Positions 1-8,735 are shown, counted from the first letter of the stretch. The stretch is 64,000 nt of DNA from Pseudomonas sp. SST3 (GCF_003325755.1 NZ_QORI02000003.1:186001-250000), one strand, 5' to 3'. Program-made: numbers and translations. Notes: generated by a model from the sequence alone, not told the origin.

Positions 1-2
1 CG

Positions 3-1346
3 GTTCGGGTGGTTGACGTTTTCGTCGATGAACTCGATTTGGCCAATCTAGGTTTTGATGGCGTCATTCCAGCCGAAACCGGCAGACCTGCCTACCACCC
101 GGCGATCCTGCTGAAGATCTACATCTACGGTTACCTAAACCGAATTCAATCGAGCCGACGTCTGGAGCGAGAAGCCCAGCGCAACGTCGAACTCATGTGG
201 CTAACCGGGCGTTTGATGCCCGATTTCAAGACCATCGCCAACTTCCGAAAAGACAACAGCAAGGCCATTCGCGGCGTCTGCCGCCAGTTCGTTTTGCTCT
301 GCCAGCAGTTGGGGTTGTTTGACGAAAACCTGGTTGCCATCGACGGCAGCAAATTCAAGGCAGTGAACAACCGTGACCGCAATTTCACCAGCGCCAAACT
401 GAAGCGGCGCATGGAAGAAATCGAGGCGAGCATCGGCCGTTATTTGGCTGCGCTCGATGCGGCTGATCGACAGATTCCTAGCGCCTCCGCGCCAGACATT
501 GCCAGCCTGGAAGATAAAATCGCCAAGCTCAAATCGCAGATGAAAGAGCTTCAAGGGATCGAAACTCAGCTCAACGATTCCCCTGACAAACAGGTTTCGC
601 TGACCGACCCGGATGCCCGTTCGATGATGACGCGCGGCAGCGGTATCGTCGGCTACAACGTGCAGACGGCGGTCGATACGCAGCACCATTTGATTGTTGC
701 TCATGAGGTCACCAACAGAGGTTCTGACCGCGACCAACTCAGCTCGATGGCCAAGCAAGCTAGGGAAGCCATTGGCGCAGAAACATTGTCGGTAGTCGCC
801 GACCGAGGCTACTTCAAGGGTGAAGAAATCCTCGCCTGTCACGATGCAAACATCACCGCTTATGTGCCAAAGCCGATGACTTCAAGCGCCAAGGCTGATG
901 GCCGGTTCAACAAAGATGCCTTCGTTTATGACGCGACGAAAAACAAATATACATGCCCGGCTGGCGAGGCACTGATTTGGCGATTCTCCAGCGTTGAGAA
1001 AGGCATGAATATGCACTGTTACTGGAGTTCAAAGTGCCAGAGTTGCGCGCTGAAAACCCAGTGCACGCCAAGCACAAATCGTCGAGTAAGGCGCTGGGAA
1101 CATGAAGCGGTGCTGGAGGAAATGCAACGCCGGCTGAACCAAGCACCGGAGATGATGCGGGTTCGAAAACGGACTGTTGAGCATCCCTTCGGGACGCTCA
1201 AACAATGGATGGGAGCAACGCACTTCCTGACTCGAAAACTGAATGGGGTGAGCGCAGAAATGAGCTTGAATGTGCTCGCCTACAACTTGAAGCGGGTGAT
1301 GAAAATCATCGGCACCGAAGGCTTGTTGAAGGCGATGGCGGCGTAA
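3..1346 (+). CDS. IS1182-family transposase, 5' end outside the window
   Basis: This is a DDE transposase of the IS1182 type, which cuts and moves its own insertion sequence. The frame is already open at base 3, and the residues before the first GTG (V-R-V) continue the RVVDxFVDELDL motif that lies about 30 residues into this family, so the true start is upstream of the window. Visible catalytic blocks are D in AIDGSKF, D in VADRGYF and E in VEHPFGTLK. Between them is the family segment with MTRGSGIVGYNVQ and a cysteine cluster (SSKCQSCALKTQC). The C-terminus is complete (stop 1344-1346). No clear right inverted repeat was recognised in the 260 bp that follow. It marks the left part of the window as mobile DNA. 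Family assignment is confident; whether the copy is active cannot be judged. Confidence 0.9.
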   Translation, partial: VRVVDVFVDELDLANLGFDGVIPAETGRPAYHPAILLKIYIYGYLNRIQSSRRLEREAQRNVELMWLTGRLMPDFKTIANFRKDNSKAIRGVCRQFVLLCQQLGLFDENLVAIDGSKFKAVNNRDRNFTSAKLKRRMEEIEASIGRYLAALDAADRQIPSASAPDIASLEDKIAKLKSQMKELQGIETQLNDSPDKQVSLTDPDARSMMTRGSGIVGYNVQTAVDTQHHLIVAHEVTNRGSDRDQLSSMAKQAREAIGAETLSVVADRGYFKGEEILACHDANITAYVPKPMTSSAKADGRFNKDAFVYDATKNKYTCPAGEALIWRFSSVEKGMNMHCYWSSKCQSCALKTQCTPSTNRRVRRWEHEAVLEEMQRRLNQAPEMMRVRKRTVEHPFGTLKQWMGATHFLTRKLNGVSAEMSLNVLAYNLKRVMKIIGTEGLLKAMAA

Positions 1347-1564
1347 AAGCCCAGCTTTTACTGCCCCAAGAGGTGCCAAAGCGCTTCATACGCGCTCTGA
1401 AGCGTTACCGGCGCTGATCGTGGTAAATAATCGGGAAATCGCCACGCCCAGGAGCAATGGGCTGAAGCACGCAAGATAAGAAAGTGTTTTTACACACTCT
1501 GGGCCAGAACGGGACATTCGCCCCGATAACCAGAGACTTAGAACTTGACCTCGCCATCACAGCA

Positions 1565-1594
1565 GGTGAGCCGCGACTACAGGCACGGCTCACC
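1565..1594 (-). terminator. Hairpin downstream of the zinc-hook ATPase gene
   Basis: A perfect 9-bp inverted repeat (GGTGAGCCG / CGGCTCACC, 12-nt loop) lies 15 bp past the stop of the minus-strand ATPase gene. There is no strong T-run after it, so it is a weak or factor-assisted terminator at best, or it could be part of the insertion sequence end. Confidence 0.4.
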
Positions 1595-1608
1595 TATCGG
1601 CAAATACC

Positions 1609-4206
1609 CTATACAACGCGCCCCTTGAACTCATCCATCCACGTTACAAGCTCCAACACATCTTGCTCGAAAACGTCGAGCTCAACTGGGACTTGAGGCA
1701 GTTCATCTGCCTGTGAGTGCTCGTACATTGAGTAAGTGGTCATCAGCCGATCAAGGTAATCGCAGTCGACAGCCGTAACCTTGGCGACTCCTCTTAATTT
1801 CCCTTTGGTCATGACATCCCTTCTGAATCGAGCAACGACATCGTGCAGAAGGATGAACTCAACCGTCCGCTCAAGGATAATCCGGAAATCACTACAGGCA
1901 CTCTTCACGGCCAGGTCATATCCATCCGCATCGGCCTGAGCCTGAAGTTTTTTTAGCTGCGGAATAACCTGATCTCGAATTACATTAATAGCCTTGTCGG
2001 GCCTAGCATCACGCAAGTTGTGCTGCGCCAAGATTCCCGCGACCTTATTCAACCGCCGAAGCGATAGCACTGTGTGGTTGATCTTTTGGTTGCCTGGGTT
2101 CTCCGCATGCTTTTTGAGCGCAGATTCGACCAGAGCGATCAACGATAGGCGGTGCGTGAAGATGATGACCTGTCTAGTCTTAGCCAGCTCAACAAGCCTG
2201 GCCACAACCCGCTCTTCGAAGTCCTGATCCAGGGAGGAAATCGGATCATCGAAGATGAAAGGAGCTAGCTGGTTAGAGCCAGTTGTATCTGCCAGAAACG
2301 CGGCCAATGCGACGATTCGCGCTTCACCCTCGCTGAGTACGACCTCAGGTGAATGATTTACCCGAGCCCCGACAAGAGTGAGTCCAAAGGTGATTACCCC
2401 CTTTCCTTGAGCCTTGCTCTGCGGTGCCACGGGTAACCGACTACCACCAAGCATTTTCAACTCGGCAGCAAAACGAGCCTGATAGCCAGCGTCAAGTTCA
2501 GTTTTCGCGAGCTCATTGCGCTTGGTCGTCAGAGCATTGGTTGCGGTCAGCCTCGCAGCTTTATCCAGCAGCTCCATCGAGGCCAGCCGCTGACGCTCCG
2601 CTAGGATGGCCGGCTTGTTCTCGGATAACCACTGTAGCGCCTTGAGCTGCCTCACCCGAGTTTCGAGCTCTTGCCGCTTACCATCTTGCTGCAGTTGAGT
2701 AAGGTCGGCTTCCTCTACGAGCAGATCGGCAGCGCGCTTTTCCAAGGCATTATCAATAGCTTCCCAGTCGAATCTCAATAGGTCGACCGCAGCAGCACAT
2801 TCAACAAACTGAGCACGCCTGCTTTTCAATGACTCATACCAGCTACGAGCAACCAGTTCGTCGAACTGCAGCTGAGCCAATCTTGAGATCCAATCTTCAA
2901 TGGATGGTAACTGGACTATTTCCGCAACAAGAGCTGCATTAGCGCATTCTTTAGTTTTTGCCGCAGTCTCGAGGCCGGCAGTAACGAATGATTCGAAACT
3001 CTTGAGTCGTGATGCGGCGTCTGCCGTAAGCACCTGTTGGCATAGCACGCAGTGCGCACCATCCGAGGTCACAGGGAACTCGTGGGCAGGGTAAGCATTA
3101 GCAACTGAGTAGTTGCGCGCCTGCTCCCACATCAGCATCCAAGCAGCCTCGCCAACGCCCTGGAGAGGCGCATCGGCGAAGGCCTGTTGCGCGACGTCAT
3201 TGGCTGCCTTCCTAGCTACCGCTGCATCACTCTTCGACTTGAATAGCGCAGCAGCTTTCTCATCCGACAGACCCTCTTTCAGAGTGCGCATCGCCTGCCT
3301 AATGCTGTCGGTCGCAACCTTCTCTTTTCCAATGGAAACTAGTCTGCCCGCAATGTCCTTTTCCGCCAGCAGGCCTTCAGCCTTGATCCGTTCTTCATCC
3401 AACTCTTTAGGGAATTGGCAATACGCTTCAATTTTCTCGGCGGAGACCGAAGCCTTCAAAGAGGCCAGCCAGCCTTTTCCCGCAGTGTCTGCCAGATCAG
3501 CGGGAAACTGTGGAAGGGAGCTGACAAGCTTTGCCTTCTCAGAGGCCAGCTCCGCAGAAACTTTGTCCGATACCTGAATGAGCAGAGTGATGAACCGCAT
3601 GCTGCTGGGCTCGTAGCTCGACTCTGTTTTCCCCATGTATTGAGACGCGGCCTTTGAATCGAATACCTGCGCATGTTTAAGCTGAGGATGCGGCTCGGCA
3701 TTAGGCTGCCAGTTGATATCTCGGGGGGTGCCATCGATAGTGATTCGGCATTGCGCACTGCATGCGTGCTCCTCATCGCTGAAGACGTTTGGACAGATTT
3801 CATCCTTTGAGCGCGACCCACAGAGCTGTTTGAGCAGCCGGGCATAACCACTCTTCCCCGAACCATTTTGGCCGTAAATCACGGTCAAGCCGCCCGCTCC
3901 GAACTGCAGAGACGCGCCCGGCTTGATCGCATTAACGCCAAAGACTTGGCTAACCCCTTCAACTCTAACGACCGGCCGTACGGTTGCTGCAGAGAATGAT
4001 CCCGGAGCTACGTTCGCGAATCCCGGATCCTGCTGCTTGGCAGCCTCGAGCTTGCAGAGGCGAACTAGCTCGGCAAGCTCCTCCGCATTAGGCGGCCGCT
4101 TCTGCTCGATGAGCTTCTTTGCTGCTGTCTGTAGCCAGCGACCTCGCTCGCTCAACCACTTTTCGAAATCGTCTACGTACACCACTCCGTTAGCCAGACT
4201 CGACAT
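1609..4206 (-). CDS. Zinc-hook ABC/SMC-like ATPase with PrrC/RloC-like C-terminus
   Basis: About 865 residues from the ATG at 4206, chosen because GGAGATCAGGG precedes it. The N-terminal ABC lobe has a Walker A (GQNGSGKS, about residue 112). A long helical, coiled-coil-like middle carries a CVLC zinc-hook motif (about 386). The second ABC lobe has signature LSEGEA (about 624), Walker B FIFDDPISSLD (about 650) and an H-loop FTH (about 684). The arrangement is that of the Rad50/RloC/PrrC class (AAA_13-like). After the ATPase core, the last about 120 residues contain R-x3-E (R775, E779) and a later His in MYEHS (830). This resembles the Arg-Glu-His triad of PrrC/RloC anticodon nucleases, although the Glu-His spacing is longer (51 residues), so nuclease activity is an inference. 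In the known families the ATPase senses phage or DNA damage and releases the nuclease. It sits behind a UDG-like gene, which suggests a two- or three-gene defence cassette. Confidence 0.75.
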   Translation of the reverse strand: MSSLANGVVYVDDFEKWLSERGRWLQTAAKKLIEQKRPPNAEELAELVRLCKLEAAKQQDPGFANVAPGSFSAATVRPVVRVEGVSQVFGVNAIKPGASLQFGAGGLTVIYGQNGSGKSGYARLLKQLCGSRSKDEICPNVFSDEEHACSAQCRITIDGTPRDINWQPNAEPHPQLKHAQVFDSKAASQYMGKTESSYEPSSMRFITLLIQVSDKVSAELASEKAKLVSSLPQFPADLADTAGKGWLASLKASVSAEKIEAYCQFPKELDEERIKAEGLLAEKDIAGRLVSIGKEKVATDSIRQAMRTLKEGLSDEKAAALFKSKSDAAVARKAANDVAQQAFADAPLQGVGEAAWMLMWEQARNYSVANAYPAHEFPVTSDGAHCVLCQQVLTADAASRLKSFESFVTAGLETAAKTKECANAALVAEIVQLPSIEDWISRLAQLQFDELVARSWYESLKSRRAQFVECAAAVDLLRFDWEAIDNALEKRAADLLVEEADLTQLQQDGKRQELETRVRQLKALQWLSENKPAILAERQRLASMELLDKAARLTATNALTTKRNELAKTELDAGYQARFAAELKMLGGSRLPVAPQSKAQGKGVITFGLTLVGARVNHSPEVVLSEGEARIVALAAFLADTTGSNQLAPFIFDDPISSLDQDFEERVVARLVELAKTRQVIIFTHRLSLIALVESALKKHAENPGNQKINHTVLSLRRLNKVAGILAQHNLRDARPDKAINVIRDQVIPQLKKLQAQADADGYDLAVKSACSDFRIILERTVEFILLHDVVARFRRDVMTKGKLRGVAKVTAVDCDYLDRLMTTYSMYEHSQADELPQVPVELDVFEQDVLELVTWMDEFKGRVV

Positions 4207-4378
4207 CCCTGATCTCCGCATTTATGGGGTAGAAACAGTCATACCACGGCCAAGTATCATCACTCCAGCAGTCGTCTCCACTGACCGGCCAAATGAAGTG
4301 CAGGTCGTGGGCACTAGCTAAATGAGCCGAAGGGATGAAATCTGCTTCTTTCAAATAACTACGTCTGGGCTGGCTCAT
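4190..4378 (-). CDS. Possible small protein between the UDG-like and ATPase genes
   Basis: A 62-codon frame that overlaps the start of the downstream ATPase gene by 17 bp, as translationally coupled genes often do. The composition (SAHDLHFIWP, DDTWPWYDC) looks protein-like, but the ribosome site (GAAAG) is weak and I recognise no family. A stop lies 13 codons upstream in frame, so it is not the tail of a longer visible gene. It may be a real small partner of the flanking cassette or a chance frame. Confidence 0.3.
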   Translation of the reverse strand: MSQPRRSYLKEADFIPSAHLASAHDLHFIWPVSGDDCWSDDTWPWYDCFYPINAEIRDVESG

Positions 4379-4494
4379 GTCGCTTTCAACTGGGAGTTCC
4401 GTGTCGATAGATACCTATCGCGACTGACTGGTTATGGCCGGATGCGGTCGGTGTTTGATAGCTAGGCTCCGTAATGTAGGAGAACTGATAGCAT

Positions 4495-5247
4495 TTACCC
4501 GCCGGCGCCACCGCCGCGTAAATGTCCCAGCAAAAACCGACGCGCTGCCCGAGAAGATGCGCTGATGCTACTGGGGTGCTGTATACGAAAACATTTAATT
4601 CGCTGATAAAGCCTGAATTGCCACAATTGACTACGCGGCACTCCCTCCTGGCAGAAGTCGGCCAACTCAGTACACACACTTCCTTCACCCTTATGTGGAA
4701 AATAACGTTGCCGGAATTTCGCACTCTTAACGCCGTTTGCAAAGATGATGATGTCGGGTCTTAGAACTTCTATTTGTGCCTTGAGAAGTCGTTCCGAGAT
4801 TTCCAGCAAAGTTGGAAAGTGCTCCCATCGCATAGGTGACTTTTTGTTCCATGCGAAACTGAACAAATTTGCCCAAGCTAAACTCTGAACCCCGTGGTCG
4901 TCGGCCAAGTCGCGTAGAAGATTGAAAAAGCTTTCCCCTCGGTCTCTAGGTTTACGTATGAACTTGGCGAGGTGATCCTGCTGTGTAGTCATTGCCTTGC
5001 AGATGTAATCTTCCAGGCTTTGAAATTTGTCATCGCCCCTCAACACATCCCAGCGGCGAGTTTCTCGCCCGACCACCATAATTTTCTGCGGTGCTGACTG
5101 GTAGGAGGCTGAAGTGCCAGGAAGAAATAGTCCGGAGAGCTTAGCGTATTCCGGATCCTGAGTTCTGCTACGGTCAAGCCAGTGCTGCGGCAGGGCGCTG
5201 AGCACCTCGTAGTAGGCCTCAGCCAAGGTTTGCTGCGTGCTATCCAT
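4495..5247 (-). CDS. Uracil-DNA glycosylase-fold family protein
   Basis: About 250 residues from the ATG at 5247, preceded by GGGAG with an 8-nt spacer. Three landmarks suggest the UDG superfamily fold: KIMVVGRETRRW (motif A position, with E where active UDGs usually have N or D), an IEVLRPDIIIFANG strand, and a C-terminal RIQHPSSISASSR block equivalent to the HPSPLS motif. The residues between (FFNLLRDL, WANLFSFAWN) fit a subfamily annotated as uracil-DNA-glycosylase-like and often found beside accessory genes. Substitution of the motif A acid/amide residue means base excision is not assured; it may bind a modified nucleobase or nucleotide. It is the first gene of a minus-strand unit leading into the zinc-hook ATPase. 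Fold call moderate, function unknown. Confidence 0.6.
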   Translation of the reverse strand: MDSTQQTLAEAYYEVLSALPQHWLDRSRTQDPEYAKLSGLFLPGTSASYQSAPQKIMVVGRETRRWDVLRGDDKFQSLEDYICKAMTTQQDHLAKFIRKPRDRGESFFNLLRDLADDHGVQSLAWANLFSFAWNKKSPMRWEHFPTLLEISERLLKAQIEVLRPDIIIFANGVKSAKFRQRYFPHKGEGSVCTELADFCQEGVPRSQLWQFRLYQRIKCFRIQHPSSISASSRAARRFLLGHLRGGGAGG

Positions 5248-5489
5248 CGCGGAAGCTCCCGATAAATGTCCATTGATAGCAAATAATGGAAAAGGCACAC
5301 AACGGCTGCTTTGTGGCGGATTTTGCCGGAGGTGAAGAGCGGTATTAGGGCAAGAGCGACCTATCTAGCACCGTAGAATCCGGCTCGCGCAGACTTATTT
5401 ATCAACCTCTATAATTAAACGATCTCCATCAGGTTAAGCCAAACTCTTCTGCCGGATGAGACAGAACTCTGTAAGTGGAGCGAGCAACC

Positions 5490-5891
5490 ATGTCTGAACT
5501 GATCAAGCAGGCCTGCGAGCACTGGCGTTACGTAGCCCCGTTGCTGAGCAAGCCAACGAACGAGGACGACTATGATGCTCTGGTCGAGGCCTTGGATGAG
5601 TTGCTGGGCTTGGTGGGCGACGATGAGGATCACCCTTTGGCTGGCCTTGCATCACGTGTCGGGGACATGATTGAAGCCTACGACGAGCTTCGTCGGACGT
5701 TGCCGAAAGCAGGCGGGGCAGAGGTGCTGCGTTACCTGATGGAAGAGCATGGCCTGCGTCAGGAGGATCTGCCAGAGGTCGCTACTCAGCCAGTCATTTC
5801 CGAGGTGCTTGCTGGTAAACGCCAATTGAACGTGCGCCACATTCGTGCACTTTCGGATCGTTTCGGTGTTCCTATGGATGTCTTTTTGTAA
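5490..5891 (+). CDS. HigA-type antitoxin / XRE regulator, toxin partner not found
   Basis: A 133-residue protein starting at the ATG at 5490 (GGAGCGA seven bases upstream). The N-terminal half is the acidic helical region typical of HigA antitoxins (NEDDYDALVEALDELLGLV). The C-terminal half is a helix-turn-helix (LRQEDLPEVATQPVISEVLAGKR) ending in FGVPMDVFL. HigA proteins neutralise the mRNA-cleaving HigB toxin and repress the operon. HigB normally sits immediately upstream, but the 240 bp between this gene and the UDG-like gene hold no frame of HigB length, and the downstream gene is MvaT-like on the other strand. A TATAAT hexamer lies at 5410-5415. It is therefore an orphan antitoxin or a freestanding regulator. 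Confidence 0.8.
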   Translation: MSELIKQACEHWRYVAPLLSKPTNEDDYDALVEALDELLGLVGDDEDHPLAGLASRVGDMIEAYDELRRTLPKAGGAEVLRYLMEEHGLRQEDLPEVATQPVISEVLAGKRQLNVRHIRALSDRFGVPMDVFL

Positions 5892-5901
5892 GCCCCTAAA
5901 A

Positions 5902-5926
5902 AGAAAAGGGCCGCGAATGCGACCCT
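5902..5926 (-). terminator. Rho-independent terminator of the mvaT-like gene
   Basis: Stem GGGcCGC / GCGaCCC with a GAAT loop. Read on the minus strand it is followed by CCCTTTTCTTTTT, the U-rich tail expected for the gene ending at 5945. It may also stop transcripts from the HigA-like gene, which converge here. Confidence 0.6.
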
Positions 5927-5944
5927 CCCACGTAACCTGACCAG

Positions 5945-6301
5945 TTATTGCAGCCAGCTTTCGACCTTATCGGCACCGTACTCCGCTTTCCAAGCCTTCA
6001 GCACCTTATGGTTGCCCCCCTTGGTCTCGACAACCTCGCCAGTTTCCGGGTTCTTGTAACGTTTCAGCGTGCGCTCACGACGTGGGCCTTTCACAGGCGC
6101 CTCAGAAATTTTTCCAGCCTTTGGGTCGAGCACTGCGATTACGTTACGCAGGGAGTAGCCGTAGTCAGCCAAGAGGTTGCGCAGCTTGGTTTCAAACTCA
6201 ATTTCACGCTTCAGCTTTTCGTCGCCTTTGAGCGCCTCGAGGCGTTTTTGCTGCTCGGCAATTTGGGCTTGAAGCGCTTTGTATTCTGCAATTTTCGACA
6301 T
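5945..6301 (-). CDS. MvaT/MvaU-type H-NS-like nucleoid protein
   Basis: A 118-residue protein from the ATG at 6301 (MSKIAEYKAL). Residues 1-60 form the coiled-coil oligomerisation helix (IAEQQKRLEALKGDEKLKREIEFETKL). The C-terminal DNA-binding domain ends in KRYKNPETGEVVETKGGNHKVLKAWKAEYGADKVESWL, which is characteristic of MvaT. These proteins coat A+T-rich, often horizontally acquired DNA and silence it. Because it lies inside the accessory region it is probably an island-borne paralogue rather than the core MvaT, and it could silence the island itself or interact with the host paralogue. The neighbouring gene to the right is markedly A+T-rich, as expected for an MvaT target. Confidence 0.88.
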   Translation of the reverse strand: MSKIAEYKALQAQIAEQQKRLEALKGDEKLKREIEFETKLRNLLADYGYSLRNVIAVLDPKAGKISEAPVKGPRRERTLKRYKNPETGEVVETKGGNHKVLKAWKAEYGADKVESWLQ

Positions 6302-6717
6302 GGCTAATCCTAATTTCAGACTATGTGGTACGGAGGTCAATAAATAATATACAAGTTGCAACAGGCTCGCGATTTATATTAATCCTGTTCCTGCTTGTCA
6401 AAAACGAGGCCTCTCCGCAGCCTCGAGAGGCTACTCGCCAGAGATATTGCCTCGACAATCTGTAAAAGCTCTGATTGAGAGCGGGCCTTTAGTGCGTGGG
6501 TCTCGACGACGCACAGTCCTGGCGGAACGTGGTACCCGAGGTACCGATCTATTAAGGCCGCCTATGGGGCAGCTAGCGGCCCAATGAAGCCTCCCAAAGT
6601 CAGGGCCGCACTCAGTTTCCTCGACCACCTAATGATCGCGGACTATCCTCTATTGCTCCGTCATCGTCGAATTCGGTCTATTCACTGCTAGAGCTAAATT
6701 CAATTTGGAGGAATAAA
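6302..6717. other. Intergenic region between divergent mvaT-like and unknown gene
   Basis: About 415 bp without a convincing gene. It holds the divergent upstream regions of the mvaT-like gene and the gene at 6718. Just before 6718 there is a strong GGAGG ribosome site. A 65-codon minus-strand frame at 6431-6628 has low-complexity, arginine-rich content and no ribosome site, and was not accepted. Confidence 0.5.
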
Positions 6718-7608
6718 ATGGCTGTGTACTTTCAAGGCAGGCGTAGAATCGGAAGCTTTCTATTATCTCTTAACGATAGAAAGGCAACTCTAAACTGCGA
6801 GATCTTTGAGAAATGGGAAGACATCGACTGTAGTACAACTGCTCGCTGTGGTGCTGACGGACAGTGCGAGGTCTCGAAAACACTTGGCATAAGTGAGAAG
6901 ACGGCAAGAACACTTGAAGATGTAGTCGAGAGTTCATTAGGGATAAAAGGATTTGCCGAGCTTAAAGCGCAAGCTAAAGATGTTATTGGCAAAGAGGTAA
7001 ACTGGAGTCAAAGTACTACTACTACAAAGACGTTTCCTTATAAGGCGCCGAAATGCGGGAGATTTACACTCATAATCTACCAGTTAGTAAGAGAGTTTGA
7101 GTTGTCATATCATCGTCCACGGCTGTTAGGGTCAGATGAAATATGGGATCGAGTAATTCGCGAAGACACTAATACTCATGATGCATTGCCCGATGTTCTT
7201 GAATTCGATGAAATATGTAAATGTCCTAAAAATGATTCTCTAAAATATGATGGTAGACTATGTTTTGATTTAGGTAACGGGAGTTTTCGTGCGCCTTATA
7301 GGATTACAGGTGATGGATTCGAAATACAAATTGTAGACAAGGTAATAACCTTTTCTTTCGATAACTACCCAGCAGGTGTGCGTGGGTTTGATCGCGGATT
7401 CTCTATCACTCTTCCTGTCGATATTGTCCCTGCACCTCTGAGGTTTCTGTCTGGAATTGAGGGCGAGACCATAGAAGCCCATGTGTCTCGGTTTAAGGAG
7501 GCGGGCGAAAAGTTAGTTTTCGATGAACTGAAGTCTCCGCCAAGTATTGTTGAACTACCTGAAATATTTATTCAACAAGAAGCAGCATATTTAAAGTCGG
7601 ATAATTAG
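6718..7608 (+). CDS. Protein of unknown function, A+T-rich gene
   Basis: A 296-residue protein with a strong ribosome site (TTTGGAGGAATAAA before the ATG). I recognise no family. No signal peptide or membrane segment is visible. The N-terminal part contains a cysteine-containing stretch (CEIFEKWEDIDCSTTARC), followed by a helical region and Thr-rich SQSTTTTKTF; the C-terminal half looks beta-rich (FEIQIVDKVITFSFDNY). Codon use is clearly A/T-biased compared with the G+C-rich core genes, a sign of horizontal transfer. It is a single transcription unit flanked by the divergent mvaT-like gene and a convergent operon. Confidence 0.7.
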   Translation: MAVYFQGRRRIGSFLLSLNDRKATLNCEIFEKWEDIDCSTTARCGADGQCEVSKTLGISEKTARTLEDVVESSLGIKGFAELKAQAKDVIGKEVNWSQSTTTTKTFPYKAPKCGRFTLIIYQLVREFELSYHRPRLLGSDEIWDRVIREDTNTHDALPDVLEFDEICKCPKNDSLKYDGRLCFDLGNGSFRAPYRITGDGFEIQIVDKVITFSFDNYPAGVRGFDRGFSITLPVDIVPAPLRFLSGIEGETIEAHVSRFKEAGEKLVFDELKSPPSIVELPEIFIQQEAAYLKSDN

Positions 7609-7925
7609 CTTTTGCTATGTGCTGCCTGCGGAATCGCTACGCGATCCGGGACACTAGGATCTTAGCTATCAACTGAAGTAATCTATGTTTGCCGGAGCAG
7701 AAAACTAAACTTTGCACCGTGAACACCATGGCTTAATCCCAAGATAGTAGTGTCACTATGCCGTTGGTGGATCACAGCAATGTGAGTAACATGCAGGCTC
7801 AGACTAAGATATGGTTGCTTAGAGTTGCCGCTTTTGGGAAAACGCTTGCATGCTTTGAAGTTTGGCCGTCGCTTCGAAACTAGGGGCGATTCAAATCATT
7901 GCTAGGATAGGAGAATGCTTGTGCT
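7609..7925. other. Intergenic region between convergent genes
   Basis: About 317 bp with no frame that looks coding. An imperfect hairpin, GGAaTCGC-tac-GCGATCC at 7630-7647, just after the upstream gene could be its terminator. Nothing else was recognised. Confidence 0.5.
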
Positions 7926-8735
7926 TCAGGATCGGTTCGGTTCGAGCAGATTGATCCACGGACGAGCCAGCAGAGTTCGACAAGCATCGACCTGACCGCC
8001 AAAGCACTGCTCCACGGGGTCGATGAATTCAGCTGATGCGGTGTAGCGAATAGGCTTACCGTTTTGATCGGAGATATCGCCACCTACTGCCTTGAGTAGT
8101 GCGTGGCCTGCGACAACGTCATGGGGCGAGACGGGGTATAAAGAAACGCCTGCGGCCCCATCACCAGCTGCGACTCGAGCAAGCCGATAGGCGATGCTAG
8201 GCATCGGTTCGCAGATTGCGGGGGTGCATAGGATGTCGTTCTCAGCGCGCTTGGAGGCTGCCGCCGTACTGACAAACACAACCGAACCTTGAAGGACGCG
8301 ATTCGCACCGCACGGCTCAATGGCTTGGCCGTTACGAAGGAGCAATCGCATTCCTTGCTGCCAAGCAATGCAGTCTGGCCCACGAGGAGTGGCAGGTGCG
8401 TAAACAACACCAAGCACCGGTTCTCCGCCATTCAGAAGCCCAACCGAGACTGCGGAGCCAGGCCGTCCAGCGAGGAAGTCTGCAGTCCCATCATTGGGGT
8501 CAACAACCCAACAATAGCGATGCCCTGTCTGATGGCACTCGGTCTCTTCCCCTACGAAATCGCAGTAAAGGATCTGCTCTAAACCTCGACGCAGCATGAC
8601 CTCGATCTCAACATCGACCTCTGCCTTGTAGCCACTTCCACGAGGCCCGCCCGGCCTTTGAAGCTCAGCGAGGATGAAAGCTCCAGCTTCAATCACCAAG
8701 TCGGTAACTCGGTAAACAATCCCGGCTTCGAGCAT
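7926..8735 (-). CDS. Inositol monophosphatase / CysQ-like phosphatase
   Basis: A 269-residue member of the lithium-sensitive, Mg-dependent phosphatase superfamily (inositol monophosphatase, 3'(2'),5'-bisphosphate nucleotidase CysQ, fructose-1,6-bisphosphatase). The metal-binding motifs are present: GEE in DFVGEETE, the DPNDGT version of DPIDGT followed by ADFLAGRP, and the late block SPHDVVAGHALLKAVGG, equivalent to WDxAAGxxLxxxAGG. The substrate cannot be told from sequence; PAP-type nucleotides or sugar phosphates are the usual choices. It starts one base inside the stop of the preceding CxxC protein gene, as the last gene of a six-gene minus-strand operon, which suggests a small-molecule phosphate product or signal in that system. 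Confidence 0.8.
   Translation of the reverse strand: MLEAGIVYRVTDLVIEAGAFILAELQRPGGPRGSGYKAEVDVEIEVMLRRGLEQILYCDFVGEETECHQTGHRYCWVVDPNDGTADFLAGRPGSAVSVGLLNGGEPVLGVVYAPATPRGPDCIAWQQGMRLLLRNGQAIEPCGANRVLQGSVVFVSTAAASKRAENDILCTPAICEPMPSIAYRLARVAAGDGAAGVSLYPVSPHDVVAGHALLKAVGGDISDQNGKPIRYTASAEFIDPVEQCFGGQVDACRTLLARPWINLLEPNRS

Noticed and set aside
4386..4742. Alternative minus-strand frame over the end of the UDG-like gene, suggesting a frameshift there
   Set aside because: The accepted frame keeps the HPSS-type motif to its end, so no frameshift is needed.
6431..6628. 65-codon minus-strand frame upstream of the A+T-rich unknown gene
   Set aside because: Arginine-rich composition, no ribosome site, and it lies in the divergent promoter region.
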